Assembly (NCBI GenBank): GCA_049724395.1
Contig: JAUGWO010000264.1
Location: 1-40,925 of the forward strand
Length of the DNA: 40,925 bases
Source: Spongospora subterranea f. sp. subterranea
Lineage: Eukaryota > Endomyxa: Phytomyxea > Phytomyxea > Plasmodiophorida
Direction: 5' to 3'
The notes beneath the pieces were generated by a model. That model was not told where the DNA came from. It did no database searches and was given only the letters and a program-made list of their open reading frames with translations. Both the position numbers and the translations under genes were made by a program. Positions 1 to 10,058 of this stretch are shown here, one piece after another. Numbering within the stretch: position 1 is the stretch's first letter; each line of letters opens with the position of its first letter.

Positions 1-1930
1 GATTAAGTTTAATCGATTTGTCGTTCAAACGCGATAGAGTGCGTTCGAGATTCGCTAAATGGGCGGATTGCTTCCCATAACCTAGGATGTCATCTACCCA
101 GAGGAGAACTATGGTATAAATGAGGTCACCGAGTGCTTCTTGCATTCCAGCTTGGAACACGAAGACGGAGTCGACTATGCCCTGAATAATTCGCCTAGGA
201 GTGAATACTGCCTCATGAGTCATAAAGGAACAGAATTCCTGCGAATCTGGATGAAGTGGGAACTGCCAGTATCCCTTAAACGCATCTAATTTGAAGAAAC
301 AATCAGCGTCTTTCAAATGCATTAATATGACATCGATATGTGGCATAGGCCATATCGACGGCTCAATTTTTCGATTAACTTCCTTTGTATCGATGCATAA
401 TCGATACCCTCCACCGGGTTTAGAAACGACTAGAGCTGATGACGCGTAACGAGAGTTAGGATTACGGTAGATGTAGCCATATTGCCAGCAATAGCGTATG
501 ATGATGCATAAAGTCTGATAAGCAGGAGGATAACGACGATTCTTGCAACGAACTGGTTGATCAGCATTTGCGAAGTGTAGCTTCTGTGGTGTGACTTTTG
601 CAGGAGGATCACTTCCCAACTTAACTCGCCATATATCTTCGTACCGATACACTAGTTTCTGGAGGGCTGGTATATCTGCTTTTTCTAATCCTTTATCGAC
701 CGCTCTTTCTATCATTTCGTCGATGCTTTGTCGAGTTACGGTTTTTTCGTCTGCTCCAAAAGCAATTTCATAATCAGCATCACCTGGATCATCTTGAACT
801 ACGAAACGATGAAGTTGGAGTTCAGACGCCTCAGCTGCTGGAATTTTGGATGATTGTTCAACGTCGATTCGATTATTCGGCGCCTCGCAAAAGCTGGTTG
901 CTCAGAGTCGTTTCATTATTGATTCCTAACTTGAGCATTCAATGTTTCGAATAATTTACGGTTATGCCCGCAGTGGAAGCAGAAGATCGAGATAAGCGGT
1001 TTTAGACATCGTTGTCGAATGACTTATGGTAGCAAGTTTGCAAGTTAGCGGAGGATCACATCTTCGTATCATCACCGGCGCTAACGCAGATATCGAAGAC
1101 AACATTTTGGCTGATAACGTCGTCTTTGACGCGCCATTGTCTAGTTCGAATGGAAATGAAATCTTGTTTTGGAATGTGACCTGGTCGCTCTCCATGAAGT
1201 TTGACTCTAATATGTTATGTAGTGCTTTCAGCTTGGGGTTCTCTTGCCAAAAATCATTCAAGTTGTCGTAGGCAGCTTTAACTTGTTCGGACGTCGCTGT
1301 GTCACAAACTTGGTGCAGTGCGGTCCCTTGCATACTAAACAACCGTTTATAGGGGGTGGAAAGCGACAGAAACTTTTCGGAGACTGCTTTCGGTATAAGA
1401 CGTCCTCCTTTAGTACATATGCCGAAATACAGAGAAAGAGGTAGCGGGTTTTTGGAATTGTTCTCTAGATGTAGATGTACCTGTACTTGGTTGAGATGGA
1501 AATTGTGATCTGGTTGATCCTGTAGTTGTAGGGAAATTTGGTTTACGATTTTGTGTTCCCATTTGAATGGAATGGACTTCGTTGTGATTTCGCCTCAGAA
1601 AGAACCAATTTGTAGAATGCGGCTTCGTCTTTTCGGACTGCCGTTTGCGATTCAGAGGTTTATTCGAGAGCGTGTGATCGGCACATTCAAACTATCGGTC
1701 GAATCCGTTAATGAGTATTTGATTTTCTTTTTTTATGCCTTTCTCGTCGACGAATAAATCAGCGATCCCAAGGTCTTTAAAAGTTCGTCCATCTTGGGAA
1801 AAGGACGACCATACGATACTGCATCTTAAGTCGCAGGGAACACCATGACCTTCGGATGGAACACAGCAGGCTCAACCACTATGCAACATTGTTCCCGATA
1901 AATAAGGACGGCCGAGGATGAACCAAACCT
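1..1930 (-). mobile_element. Ty3/gypsy LTR retrotransposon fossil, partial pol region
   Basis: Read on the minus strand, about 1-430 encodes a Ty3/gypsy-like reverse transcriptase stretch with recognisable blocks (KLDAFKGYWQFPLHPDSQEF, then LWVDDILGYG as the catalytic box). The 962-1342 stretch contains LDNGAS, which looks like a retropepsin active-site box upstream of RT, as expected in a gypsy polyprotein. The element runs off the left window edge. It looks old and carries several breaks. No LTR was identified on the right side. Assignment to Ty3/gypsy is by motif recognition; the right boundary is approximate and is set by the start of the neighbouring LINE. Confidence 0.6.
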
Positions 1931-1943
1931 GACATGGTGCGCA

Positions 1944-2603
1944 TTGTGTGAGGCAGTACATTTCTCACTACATGTTGAGAATTCCACTACTCATAACGAC
2001 ACACAAAAACCAGAAGCAGCCACCGAAGAACTCAGCAAACATAGTTGGAGTTTAACTCACAAAAACCATGAATCACCAAACAGCAACTGTAAAGAACCCT
2101 CCTGTGCCAGCAGGATAAGACTGGATTCTCACCTAACAGAATTTGCTAATGTCAGGAAAGACATAAACAGACTCATATCCCATAGAAACAAAAAAAGACT
2201 CATTCCATACTGCACTGAGGATGAAGCACCTGCTAGAATACACGAATTCAAACCAAAAAAGTTAAAGCCAGAAAGATCGAATAAACGATACTTGGAAACT
2301 GAGGCTGAAGTTCAAGGCCATAAATCCAAAAGGAGATACCTCAATGAAAATGAGTCTGACTGCAGCCAAATTACACCTATCCCATCATTGATCCAACCAT
2401 TTCTCGGAACCAAGCAACCTTGCCAGCATAGACCGATACAATCCAGAATTACCCACTTTTTCAAACCTATTCAAAAAATCCACAAAGTGATTCTAGGTAA
2501 CACAACTACCAAACACCAACTGGTAACACAACAACAAACAAAACCCCATATCGGAAAGATCCGAGACCAGGAAAAAAGCGAATCGTATTACCAACTACTT
2601 TAA
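1944..2603 (+). CDS. LINE-A ORF1-like open frame
   Basis: This is a 219-codon open frame directly upstream of the endonuclease ORF, from which it is separated by only seven bases. It has no in-frame ATG, so either the start has been lost or the frame is only part of ORF1. The product is Lys/Asn/Gln-rich and basic, with no clear CCHC zinc knuckle or coiled coil. Its position and basic character fit a LINE ORF1 nucleic-acid-binding protein, but I recognise no domain. Unlike LINE-B, no OTU-like motif is visible. It could also be 5' UTR that happens to be open. Confidence 0.4.
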   Translation: MCEAVHFSLHVENSTTHNDTQKPEAATEELSKHSWSLTHKNHESPNSNCKEPSCASRIRLDSHLTEFANVRKDINRLISHRNKKRLIPYCTEDEAPARIHEFKPKKLKPERSNKRYLETEAEVQGHKSKRRYLNENESDCSQITPIPSLIQPFLGTKQPCQHRPIQSRITHFFKPIQKIHKVILGNTTTKHQLVTQQQTKPHIGKIRDQEKSESYYQLL

Positions 2604-2610
2604 ATTTGAA

Positions 2611-3330
2611 ATGGGACTCGTTGAGAAGAAACACAGAGGCATACACAAGGCCGCCAATCACAGCTATCGAATTGCACAATGGAATGCCGGCCGGCTAACG
2701 GAGATTAAGTCTTATGAACTGGCTCGCTTCACTGCCAAGCACAAAATCGATGTTATATGCATATCCGAGCTAGGGCACAGAAGAAGAATAGCCGGATTCC
2801 CTAATTATCACTGCAGCGATACATTCACTCAATCAGCAATATTCTGGAGGGAGGGATTGGATATCAAAACAAGTAACTGCCCCACTATCAACATATTCGA
2901 AAAATCGCGAATCAACACGCAACTATTACTATTGAATGGGGAAATAATGTTGATAAATACGTACATACCACCAGATGCTAACAATAAGGCGCGATCAGAG
3001 TTCTGGAAAGCAATGGAACAGTTTGCAGATGAACAGAATATGCCAACAATAATTACAGGCGATCTAAACACAAAAGATAAACGATTTGGAAAAAATCACG
3101 AAGAACACCACGAATACCTTGACTCCATCTTGATGGAATTTTCCATGATAAATAATGTCAACACCCCAACCAGAGGACCGAACAATTTAGACATCACACT
3201 TTGCAATCAAACTTTTATCCCCTTCGTCCAAAGCTGGAAAGCGCACGCTAGCTTGAGCAGTGACCATCTGCCAACCATCATCAAAACTACCATTTCCCAA
3301 CAGGTCGGCAAAAACGCACAAACACGCTGA
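2611..3330 (+). CDS. LINE-A ORF2, APE-type endonuclease domain
   Basis: Starts at a real ATG (2611) and runs 239 codons. It shows the ordered motifs of the apurinic/apyrimidinic-like endonuclease found at the N-terminus of LINE ORF2: QWNAGRL (metal-site Asn), CISELG (catalytic Glu), INTYIPP, ITGDLNTKDKRFG (Asp/Asn) and SSDHLP (Asp-His). In the family this domain nicks target DNA to prime reverse transcription. The frame ends at 3330, while homology to LINE-B's ORF2 continues past it; the linker resumes in a different frame around 3378. The domain itself looks complete. Confidence 0.85.
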   Translation: MGLVEKKHRGIHKAANHSYRIAQWNAGRLTEIKSYELARFTAKHKIDVICISELGHRRRIAGFPNYHCSDTFTQSAIFWREGLDIKTSNCPTINIFEKSRINTQLLLLNGEIMLINTYIPPDANNKARSEFWKAMEQFADEQNMPTIITGDLNTKDKRFGKNHEEHHEYLDSILMEFSMINNVNTPTRGPNNLDITLCNQTFIPFVQSWKAHASLSSDHLPTIIKTTISQQVGKNAQTR

Positions 3331-3377
3331 AAGAGCCCATCAAAATAATAGATAATGAGAAAACAATCAACAAGCTC

Positions 3378-5307
3378 ATGGAGCGAATCACAAACATGAA
3401 CAGTGATCAACTGACACTAACAAATATTCACAATGCTATGACAGAGTCGATCCACCACAAAACTATTCGTCGCAACGCATGTCCATTCTGGAACGATGAA
3501 CTGAGAATCGCTTACAGAAGAAGGAACCGCGCCAAAACAAAATGGCAGCAATCAATGGTGAAACAACACCGAGCTGACCGTATCGAGAAAAGGAAACGAA
3601 AATTACAGAAACTCGACACACATTTCAAAAACATGTTTAGAAACCACAAGCACAAACACTTACTTAAAATGGCAAGAGAAGCTAGTATGGACAATACGGG
3701 AGCAGCAACGTGGAAGATGCTGAAAACCCTGGTTCCGCAAACAAACAAAAAACATCGTACCTTCGCAACTCGTACCAACAATGCAGTTGAAGAAGCAAAT
3801 CGGATCGTCGAAAATTTCAGCGCCATTTCGAATCCACTTGATCTTGAGCTATCCAAGGAGGAGCGAGCAAAATATAATGAATTGGTCATTGACCTAAAAC
3901 GGCGAAGGGCTTGTAGCCATCCACCACCTATCACAAAAAGAGAGCTGGACAGAGCAGCAACAAAGGCAAAAAGTAGAGCAGCTCCTGGATTAGATGGGAT
4001 CTCTTCAAAACTTCTAAAACAAATATGTGCAAATGGCAAATTAGCAGACAGCATCAGACAGGCGATTAACAATGACATCATTGTGAAAGGGTCATTCCCA
4101 GATACCTTGAAGATGGCAAAAATTATCCCGTTACCGAAATCAAAACCCGGTGATTACCGCCCAATATCCCTATTGACTTCTTTGGCAAAATTAGTTGAGA
4201 GCATCATTGAACATCGACTACGCCAGCAATCAGAAAAGCACATTCCGAAGAATCAATCGGGCTGCAGACCAGCTCACAGCACCTCACATGCGCTGCTTAG
4301 ACTTCTGCACAATTCAGCCATTGTTGCCGCATCAAAAAATAGATTTGCTGTGGTCCTATACGACTACATGAAAGCTTTTGGATAGAGTACAGCGGCCACT
4401 CTTGATAGAAAAATTAAATTGCATGGGATTAGAGCCATATCTAGCACTGTTAATTGATAACTGGTTAACAAACCGAATGTACGAGGTGCATTATCGAAAT
4501 GTGCAGTCATCACAGTATGAGCAGATTAATGGAATTCCCCAAGAATCCAGTATTAGTGTTCTACTGTGGATATTGTATATTATGTTGACGACACTACACA
4601 ATGGGAACAGGGCACTTCTAACAAAGAAGTCGCTGAAAAACTACGAGAAAGCAGCAGCGAACTGTATAAATGGTGCAAGGTCAACAAAATCAAATTTCAA
4701 TGGATGAGGACGTATCTCCTGTTTTATAGACACGCAGACTCAGACAAAATAGAGGTCGATGCAAATCACAAAATCCATACTGCGACAACCATGAAATACC
4801 TTGGGGCTAATCTATTGGCAAATCCAGCCTGCAACAAAGCAACCATTCTGATTGACATGACAGAGCCGGCAGTCGACATTTGACGACGCTGCAAACTAAT
4901 GAGACTATTGAGGCAATATAAATTACCAACGGAAACTGTTCCAAAAAATCTGTAAAGGATTCATCGGAGGAAAACTCAACTACTATCTACCGTGGATAGC
5001 GGGAGAAATGACGAGCACCACTTTCAGACCAATGGAAATAGCATACAATGATTACATGAGGACCTATACAGGATCATTCATATCGACACCAATTACACTA
5101 TTACACGCTATAAAGGTTTTAGCCGCGCGCGCCAACGGATCACAACTGGGACAGGACTACACCAAATGGACAGGATTCGGCGATGGCTGGTCTCCACTTG
5201 GCCAAGTCTGGAAAGCTCTCAGAGAAAGAGTCCCGAAAGGATACAAAACCATTCATGCGAAGGTAGATATTGCAGCAAACATTCTTTTGAAGCTCTTTAT
5301 ACAGTAA
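3378..5307 (+). pseudogene. LINE-A ORF2, broken reverse transcriptase domain
   Basis: The first 335 codons (3378-4385) hold the linker and RT motifs: RAAPGLDGISSKLLKQ, KPGDYRPISLLTSLAKLVES, QSGCRPAHSTSHALL and VVLYDYMKAF. An extra G near 4380 shifts the frame; DRVQRPLLIEK and GIPQESSISVLLWILYI follow in the next frame. The segment expected between LLWI and the catalytic box is deleted relative to LINE-B, and YYVDDTTQW resumes near 4577. RT thumb/connection remnants (YNDYMRTYTGSFISTP) continue to ~5300. Side-by-side reading with LINE-B at 14.2-15.5 kb supports each assignment. The catalytic YVDD is present but the ORF cannot be read through. Confidence 0.8.
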
Positions 5308-6302
5308 ATTACCACAAATCCACTCGAACGGAGGCAATTGCAAAGCACAAAAGAAACGAACTTCTTCCTCGTAACCCGGATGTAGAAATATGGACTGATG
5401 GCAGTTATACTAACGGGAAAAAAGGGGGTGCTGCTGCCCTCATTCAATACAAAACACCAATGGTGAAACGGCAAATTACATTTGAGGAGAAGTCGCAAAT
5501 CAAACTGGGTCGCACAATCACCTCGAGTTACGAAGCCGAGATCATTGCATTACATGCTGGTCTAGAACTGGCTGTAGATCAAAGAGTTCAAAAACAGAAC
5601 GATACACATAATGACAGACTCGTTATCATGGGTAAGTCAATTCCAATCACTACCTATCAAACCTCGAAGAGTATATGTTGCTGTGGCAGACTCTGCTCAA
5701 CTGCTAGCGAAATTATCCCGTCGCAATCAGATACACATTCACTACATTCCAAGTCATGTCGACCAAAAAAGTGACACATCTGGACAATGACAACTCGAAA
5801 GCTATAGGACGAAGCAATGAAATTGATCAACTAGCAAAAAATGCGGCGAATATTGGGAGCAAAATAGAGCAGGGACCATTTCTGTCATCCTTTAAACTAC
5901 AACTTAAGAAATACGAACGAGGTCAATCAAAACAGTATTTGAAAGCGAACATTAAATGCAGCCACTTCCCAAACTACCCGGATAGAGACCTGTTTCGCAA
6001 ACTACCAGATGAATCAACGCCACACATGCTAATTAACAGAGCACGAACTGGACATAGCAGATGCAGACAGCACCTCAGCAACATTGGAATGGAAGATACG
6101 AACAAGTGCAGACACTGTAACAAACATCCTGAAACAATCAACATCAAGTATTACAATGCGAAGTATTCAAAAAGCAACTCAAGAAAAGCAGACGATCTAC
6201 AAGACGCTACCGGTAACTTCGTTCACCACAGCAATTTGGAGCCATGAAAAGGCAATGACAAAAATTTTGCGCAAAGCTGAAAAAGCAGGCTGCTTTATCT
6301 AG
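5308..6302 (+). pseudogene. LINE-A ORF2 tail: RNase H and Cys/His remnant
   Basis: The RNase H domain is recognised from EIWTDGSYTNGKKGGAAAL (first catalytic Asp) and SYEAEIIALHAGLELAV (catalytic Glu). The region around the third acidic residue is frameshifted near 5630. A second frame (5756-6247) continues the domain and then gives INRARTGHSRCRQHLSNIG and CRHCNKHPETI, the C-terminal GH/CxxC motif found at the end of many RNase H-bearing LINE ORF2 proteins. The last residues, KAGCFI with stop at 6300-6302, match LINE-B's end (RQRGCFI), so 6302 is the true ORF2 end. Several breaks are present. Confidence 0.75.
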
Positions 6303-6597
6303 ATATGATTAGTCTTGATTGGGTCTGACCACATGGCCATAATGACTGTGGGAAGAGTGAAGCTGCTTGCAGTGACCTCGAAACTCTGGATAGGCAATGT
6401 AATCGGGTGGGGGCAGGTCCCATTCGGTGTGGTCGTTAGGACAGGTTATGTTGCTGAATCCAGCTGGTCTAATAGGTTCCTTCATTGGATACCCAAGCTA
6501 CTTGTAGCGGCCAGGCGGAAGTAGGGAAAACCTGGTAGTACACAGGCTTACCCGACCCATAAGAACCCGCGATCCTTTGTATACCATACCATACCAT
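6303..6597 (+). repeat. LINE-A 3' UTR and (ATACC)n tail
   Basis: This is noncoding sequence after the ORF2 stop, ending in three ATACC units (6581-6597). The same sequence, in reverse orientation, is at 12259-12535, which defines the 3' end of the family. A short tandem-repeat tail instead of poly(A) is known for several LINE clades. Confidence 0.8.
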
Positions 6598-6886
6598 GCC
6601 ATCAGAGGACCAACCGCTTTACATCGTCAAGGCAGTTCTAGATTCCAGATATCGTCACCGACACTTGGAATATTTTATTGATTGGGAAGGCTATCCACCA
6701 TCGGAACGGTCATGGGAACCAGCTGCCACGCTAAGAGCCACGGATATGTTGGTGGACGAAATTCAAGCCTTCCACAGGCAATATCCCGAAAGGGCATACC
6801 ATGTTCCATGTGCCCATCAGTCACGCTTAATAAACAATGACCGAGGGCCGAGGATAAGACGCCCTAAGGGATAAGGGCAGTATACT
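6598..6886 (+). mobile_element. Ty3/gypsy chromovirus fossil: chromodomain end of integrase
   Basis: The open frame here encodes a chromodomain: YIVKAVLDSR, then YFIDWEGYPPSERSWEPA with the aromatic and WEP positions typical of chromoviral integrase tails. Translation ends at about 6874. A purine-rich stretch follows (GGGATAAGGGCAGT), and then TGTTAGG, which could be a polypurine tract and the start of a 3' LTR near 6887. It abuts LINE-A, which appears to have inserted into it. It is a broken, old fragment. Its orientation is opposite to that of the gypsy fossil at the left edge, so the two are probably different elements or one rearranged one. Confidence 0.65.
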
Positions 6887-6939
6887 GTTAGGACCATACT
6901 ATGTTCCATGTGCCCATCAGTCACGCTTAATAAACAATG
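6799..6939 (+). repeat. 42-bp direct repeat around the chromodomain stop
   Basis: A ~42-bp sequence ending GCTTAATAAACAATG occurs at 6799-6840 and again at 6898-6939 with one mismatch. The first copy lies in the end of the chromodomain frame and the second just beyond it, consistent with a local slippage-type duplication. Confidence 0.85.
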
Positions 6940-6945
6940 GGTACG

Positions 6946-7101
6946 TTGAATTCACTGGCTTGATTCACTGGCCGCACTTTTTCAAGCCAGTGAATTCAAT
7001 ATCTTGGTATGAGCAGTGAATTCGCTGGCTTGATTCACTGGCTTGACGCATTTATCTGAGCCAGTGAATCAAGCCAGTGAATTCACTGCTGATACCAAGA
7101 T
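6946..7101. repeat. Nested inverted repeats (two large hairpins)
   Basis: Hairpin 1 has perfect 18-bp arms at 6946-6963 and 6982-6999. Hairpin 2 has 43-bp arms at 7001-7043 and 7059-7101 with two mismatches and a 15-nt loop. Both share the core GAATTCACTGGCTTGA and its complement, so the two hairpins are built from one repeated motif. There is no coding potential. It may be a foldback-type element or an LTR hairpin. Confidence 0.9.
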
Positions 7102-7143
7102 CCATGACCAGATACAGCTCAAGCCGCCTTTACAGTCACGGAA

Positions 7144-7171
7144 TTGTCGGGTTAAGGTGATCGCTACTGTA
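7144..7171. mobile_element. Solo terminal inverted repeat related to the mariner-type element
   Basis: This 28-bp stretch (TTGTCGGGTTAAGG... ACTGTA) matches the right terminal repeat of the 9661-12232 transposon (TTGTCGAGTTAAGG... ACTGTA) with a few differences. A left-type end, TACAGT, sits only 35 bp upstream at 7131, so this may be an extreme internal-deletion remnant of the same family. Confidence 0.6.
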
Positions 7172-7340
7172 CACAGTTTATGGTATGGTTACCGGTCGTT
7201 GAACGTACACAGTTTATGGTATGGTTACCGGTCGTTGAACGTACACAGTTTATGGTATGGTTACCGGTCGTTGAACGTACACAGTTTATGGTATGGTTAC
7301 CGGTCGTTGAACGTACACAGTTTATGGTTACCGGTACACC
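7170..7340 (+). repeat. 36-bp tandem repeat, four full units plus a partial unit
   Basis: Units start at 7170, 7206, 7242, 7278 and 7314 (the last shortened) and are essentially identical. Each contains TACACAGTTTATGGTATGG and ACCGGTCGTTGAAC. Because 36 is a multiple of three, all frames stay open, but that is a by-product of the repeat rather than evidence for a gene. The array begins exactly at the TA of the solo transposon end. Confidence 0.95.
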
Positions 7341-7788
7341 CTTTCTAGGACAAAAACCCTCCTTCGTTCATCATTGGAGATGTTCATCCTATTTCGATCG
7401 GCCTGGTTAGTTGAATTGGGTTCTTTGCTTCCCATCATACTGATCAATGCAGGGAACAAAGAATCGAAAAGTGTGTTAATTCCTCTTTATGACTTTCAGT
7501 AATTGGTGTTGTCAAAATGTTCTCTGCGATCAGTTCTGAGCAAAATAAGTTGGGTGCTTGCAATATCTCAACTTGTACACACGGCTAAAGGTGTTGCTCA
7601 AACATTGCCGGTGTGTGGCCAAACTGCCGGACAGATCATGTTTTTTTATCGAAATACTACAAGGCTTAATGACATCAAAAATAGAATGTAATCTGATTTA
7701 ACGCAGCTAGCATATATGCGTATGACTAAGGCCTTCCTGAAAAGCGCTTATGATCAAAGATAGCAGACAAAGACACAAAAAATAATTT
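7341..7788. other. No recognisable feature
   Basis: Only short open frames without recognisable motifs are present. The right part borders the 3' end of the USP-like domain on the minus strand and may be the transposon's 3' flank. Confidence 0.5.
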
Positions 7789-9660
7789 TCAGTTTATCTC
7801 CGGGTTTTTGACGTAGAAAACGAAAAAAGAAAGTGGTTTACGCCCATTGGTGATCGGCGAGATAAGTACAGGCCTTCCGCCATTATCAAGATCATTATAA
7901 TGAAACCAGCCCGGTATGGGCACATCAGCTCGTAGTATATGAGAGTAAAAGTGCATACCGGTACGTTGTGAGGCGCTGATGCGCCCTACTTGCGTCCATT
8001 TGCAGCCACCAACATTCAGAATCAAATTACAGTCAATTTCCGCTGACATCAAATCTTGCGGTAATTCGACGAACATGATTTTGTCCGGAATCTTCACCAA
8101 ACACCGAGCATCTTTTAGCAACACCTATAGCCATGTGCATAAGTTGAGAGATTGCAGGCACCCATTTTGCTTATACTTGATCGCAGCCTGGATCATAACA
8201 TCTTCTGTCTGTCTCCTCGTACGCACCGTCGTTCATCAATCCGCACATCCAAGACCGCCTGTAAGGATGATTCGGCTGTCTGTTCGACCATCCACTCAGT
8301 GATGTACTGAAAATATCGATGCGGTCAAGGAAAACAATATGGAGAATTAATCAGTGCTGCATACAAGGATTGGCCACATTGTCAAAGCAGTTCTCAAGCT
8401 TGGTTGAACGTGATTGTTCCAGCAAATCATTTTACGCTATATCAGCCATGACTTAGTTACGATCAACGTATAATGCCTACGATTCAAACCTGAAAATGGA
8501 ATGACCACAAAGCCTGCATGTCTTGTGGACATTCCAGCAAAATCTGGTTGAGCACAGTAAACGGGTTTCCGTATCCCCCTGGCGAATACAGTTTGACTTC
8601 CTCGGTTACCCATTTCGCCACAGCAATTAATGTCTGTTTCAGATCCCTGGCTCACTTTTTTTCTTGCATTTGGTTGGAACGCCTTCTTTCAAAATGGGAA
8701 AAAATTGTAGAACATATTCCTTGCAAAGAGCTGTATGCAATCTAAATATGGCTTCAGCGACGTTTGTTAACTGATGTTGAGTGATATCATATTCGACATG
8801 TATTGCTCACAATAACCCATTATTGTGAAGAGACATTCCAAAAGCGAGGTAATATAGCACGTGTTGTTGTAGTGCATGTATGATTGGTAGGTAGTGCCAA
8901 GGTTTCTGTCAACATTCTTGCTACCCCGAGGGCGTCCCGGTCCAGATTGTGGTTTACTTGTCTCTTTCTGTCTTGAATTCAGAAGATTTTTCGACGTATC
9001 TGGCGGGCACCCATCGTTGGGAACAAGTTGGGGTTTCTGACGTTGATCCAATGTCCGGTTTGCTCGTTGGATGCTTCGTTCCCATTTCTCCGAATAGTAT
9101 GACCGAACACCGGTGACGTGATTTTGCGCCTATCCATATTGGAATAAATGGCTGCCACTTTCATGAGTTACACGCAAACATCAAACTACCATAGTGCGTT
9201 TCAATGCCAATAAGTCGGTCTTGAAAATCGCCCTCCAAGGTTCCAACAACAAGAACCAACGCAGAAAGGCCAAACACCATGGTGTTTTTTTATTCAGCGA
9301 TCTGATAAAAATCGCATGCATGGATTCGATGGGATTCGAGTCGTTGCGAGAGCTGCTTGCGAACTGCTCATTCATCAAATGGCGCTTGCAGGCAAAAATC
9401 AGTCTGGCAACACTTTCCTGCAACCACCAGTCGAACCAGCGTCTTGCTTTCGGATACTTCATCTAACGTAGAAAATCCAGTTAGACCATTGCGTTGAGCC
9501 TCAGAAAAGTCCATGACAGCGCCGCAGAGCTGTCGAAATCGGGAAACATTTTCAACAACTGCCAGCTCTGGAGCTGACGTTGACAGAGCAGTGGTGATCA
9601 TCGTCAACAGGGCAGTGAAGTGGCAGCGGTGATGGTGTGTGCTCAGCCCGTCCATCCACG
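7789..9660 (-). pseudogene. MULE-type transposase C-terminus fused to a USP-like protease domain
   Basis: Minus-strand frames form an ordered but broken protein. First comes a transposase C-terminal region: CGAVMDFSEAQRNG, then ARRWFDWWLQESVARLIFACK and NDSNPIESMHAIF. These patterns recall Mutator-like transposases of fungi. An AT-hook-like segment (GPGRPRGSKN) follows. Then comes a ubiquitin-specific-protease-like domain with a Cys box (YNNTCYITSLLECLF, Cys codon 8857-8859) and a His box (GWFHYNDLDNGG, His codon 7900-7902). The ~320-codon Cys-to-His distance suits a USP fold. There are at least three frame changes. The mariner-type transposon at 9661 interrupts its upstream part. A related His-box fragment is at 30.15-30.45 kb. 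The family call rests on motif memory, not a database search. Confidence 0.65.
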
Positions 9661-9688
9661 TACAGTACGGGACACCTTAACTCGACAA
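9661..9688 (+). repeat. Left terminal inverted repeat of the mariner-type element
   Basis: Begins TACAGTACGGGACACC and is the exact reverse complement of 12205-12232 over 28 bp, including the TA target dinucleotide. Confidence 0.95.
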
Positions 9689-10058
9689 TGTTTGTATGGG
9701 GCTCGCGGAGTTTTGTAATGGCCAAAGACACATCAATGCAGAATGAAAAGCAGCTCTATTTTCGGGTAAATCTCGTCGAGAAGCAAATAGAAATAGAGTT
9801 AGATTTTTTATTGAGCTATTATTGACTGAGTTATCTAAGGTCGAATACTAAGTGGTAGAAGACCTTTTTGAAACTTGGCAGGGGAAAAACAATAATTACT
9901 TCAAAAGTGCGCGCAACCCGGTTCGCAATATTTGTAGCGTCTGTCACGCAAAATAATATTTGCGGCCCATTTTTTGTGAACCGCGTCAGTCGTCCGGGGC
10001 AAGTTGCCGTCGACCCAATCACTTGATTATTCCATCCTTGTGTTGTATTAACACAAAT
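9689..10058. other. 5' noncoding region of the transposon
   Basis: This is the transposon interior upstream of the first in-frame ATG. The ORF is open from about 9960 without an ATG, so extra codons there are likely not translated. No clear TATA element was recognised. Confidence 0.5.

Larger units (their letters stand above)
1931..6597 (+). mobile_element. LINE-A: near full-length decayed non-LTR retrotransposon with RNase H
   Basis: The order of parts is a possible ORF1, APE-type endonuclease, reverse transcriptase, RNase H, a Cys/His motif, a 3' UTR and a short tandem tail (ATACC)n. That layout matches RNase H-bearing LINE clades (Tad/I/R1 grade). The reading frame breaks several times: after the endonuclease, at ~4380 where an extra G splits KAF from DRVQ, at ~4585 where the segment before YVDD is missing, and repeatedly after 4880. 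The copy is therefore not autonomous. Its 3' end at 6597 abuts a gypsy chromodomain, so it probably inserted into that element. The 5' boundary is uncertain and no target duplication was found. A 5'-truncated copy of its 3' UTR lies at 12259-12535. Confidence 0.85.

Noticed and set aside
3512-4081. 189-codon minus-strand frame
   Set aside because: Lies opposite the LINE-A reverse transcriptase, whose motifs are clear on the plus strand.
6946-7340. CRISPR-like array
   Set aside because: The repeats are contiguous tandem units and palindromes with no unique spacers, in a eukaryotic context.
7043-7410. 101- and 76-codon frames with repeated VHSLWYGYRSLN
   Set aside because: They are created by a 36-bp tandem repeat, which keeps every frame open; no start context or domain supports a gene.
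9194-9466. Plus-strand 90-codon frame
   Set aside because: It is the shadow of the minus-strand transposase segment (ARRWFDWWLQES...), which has recognisable motifs.
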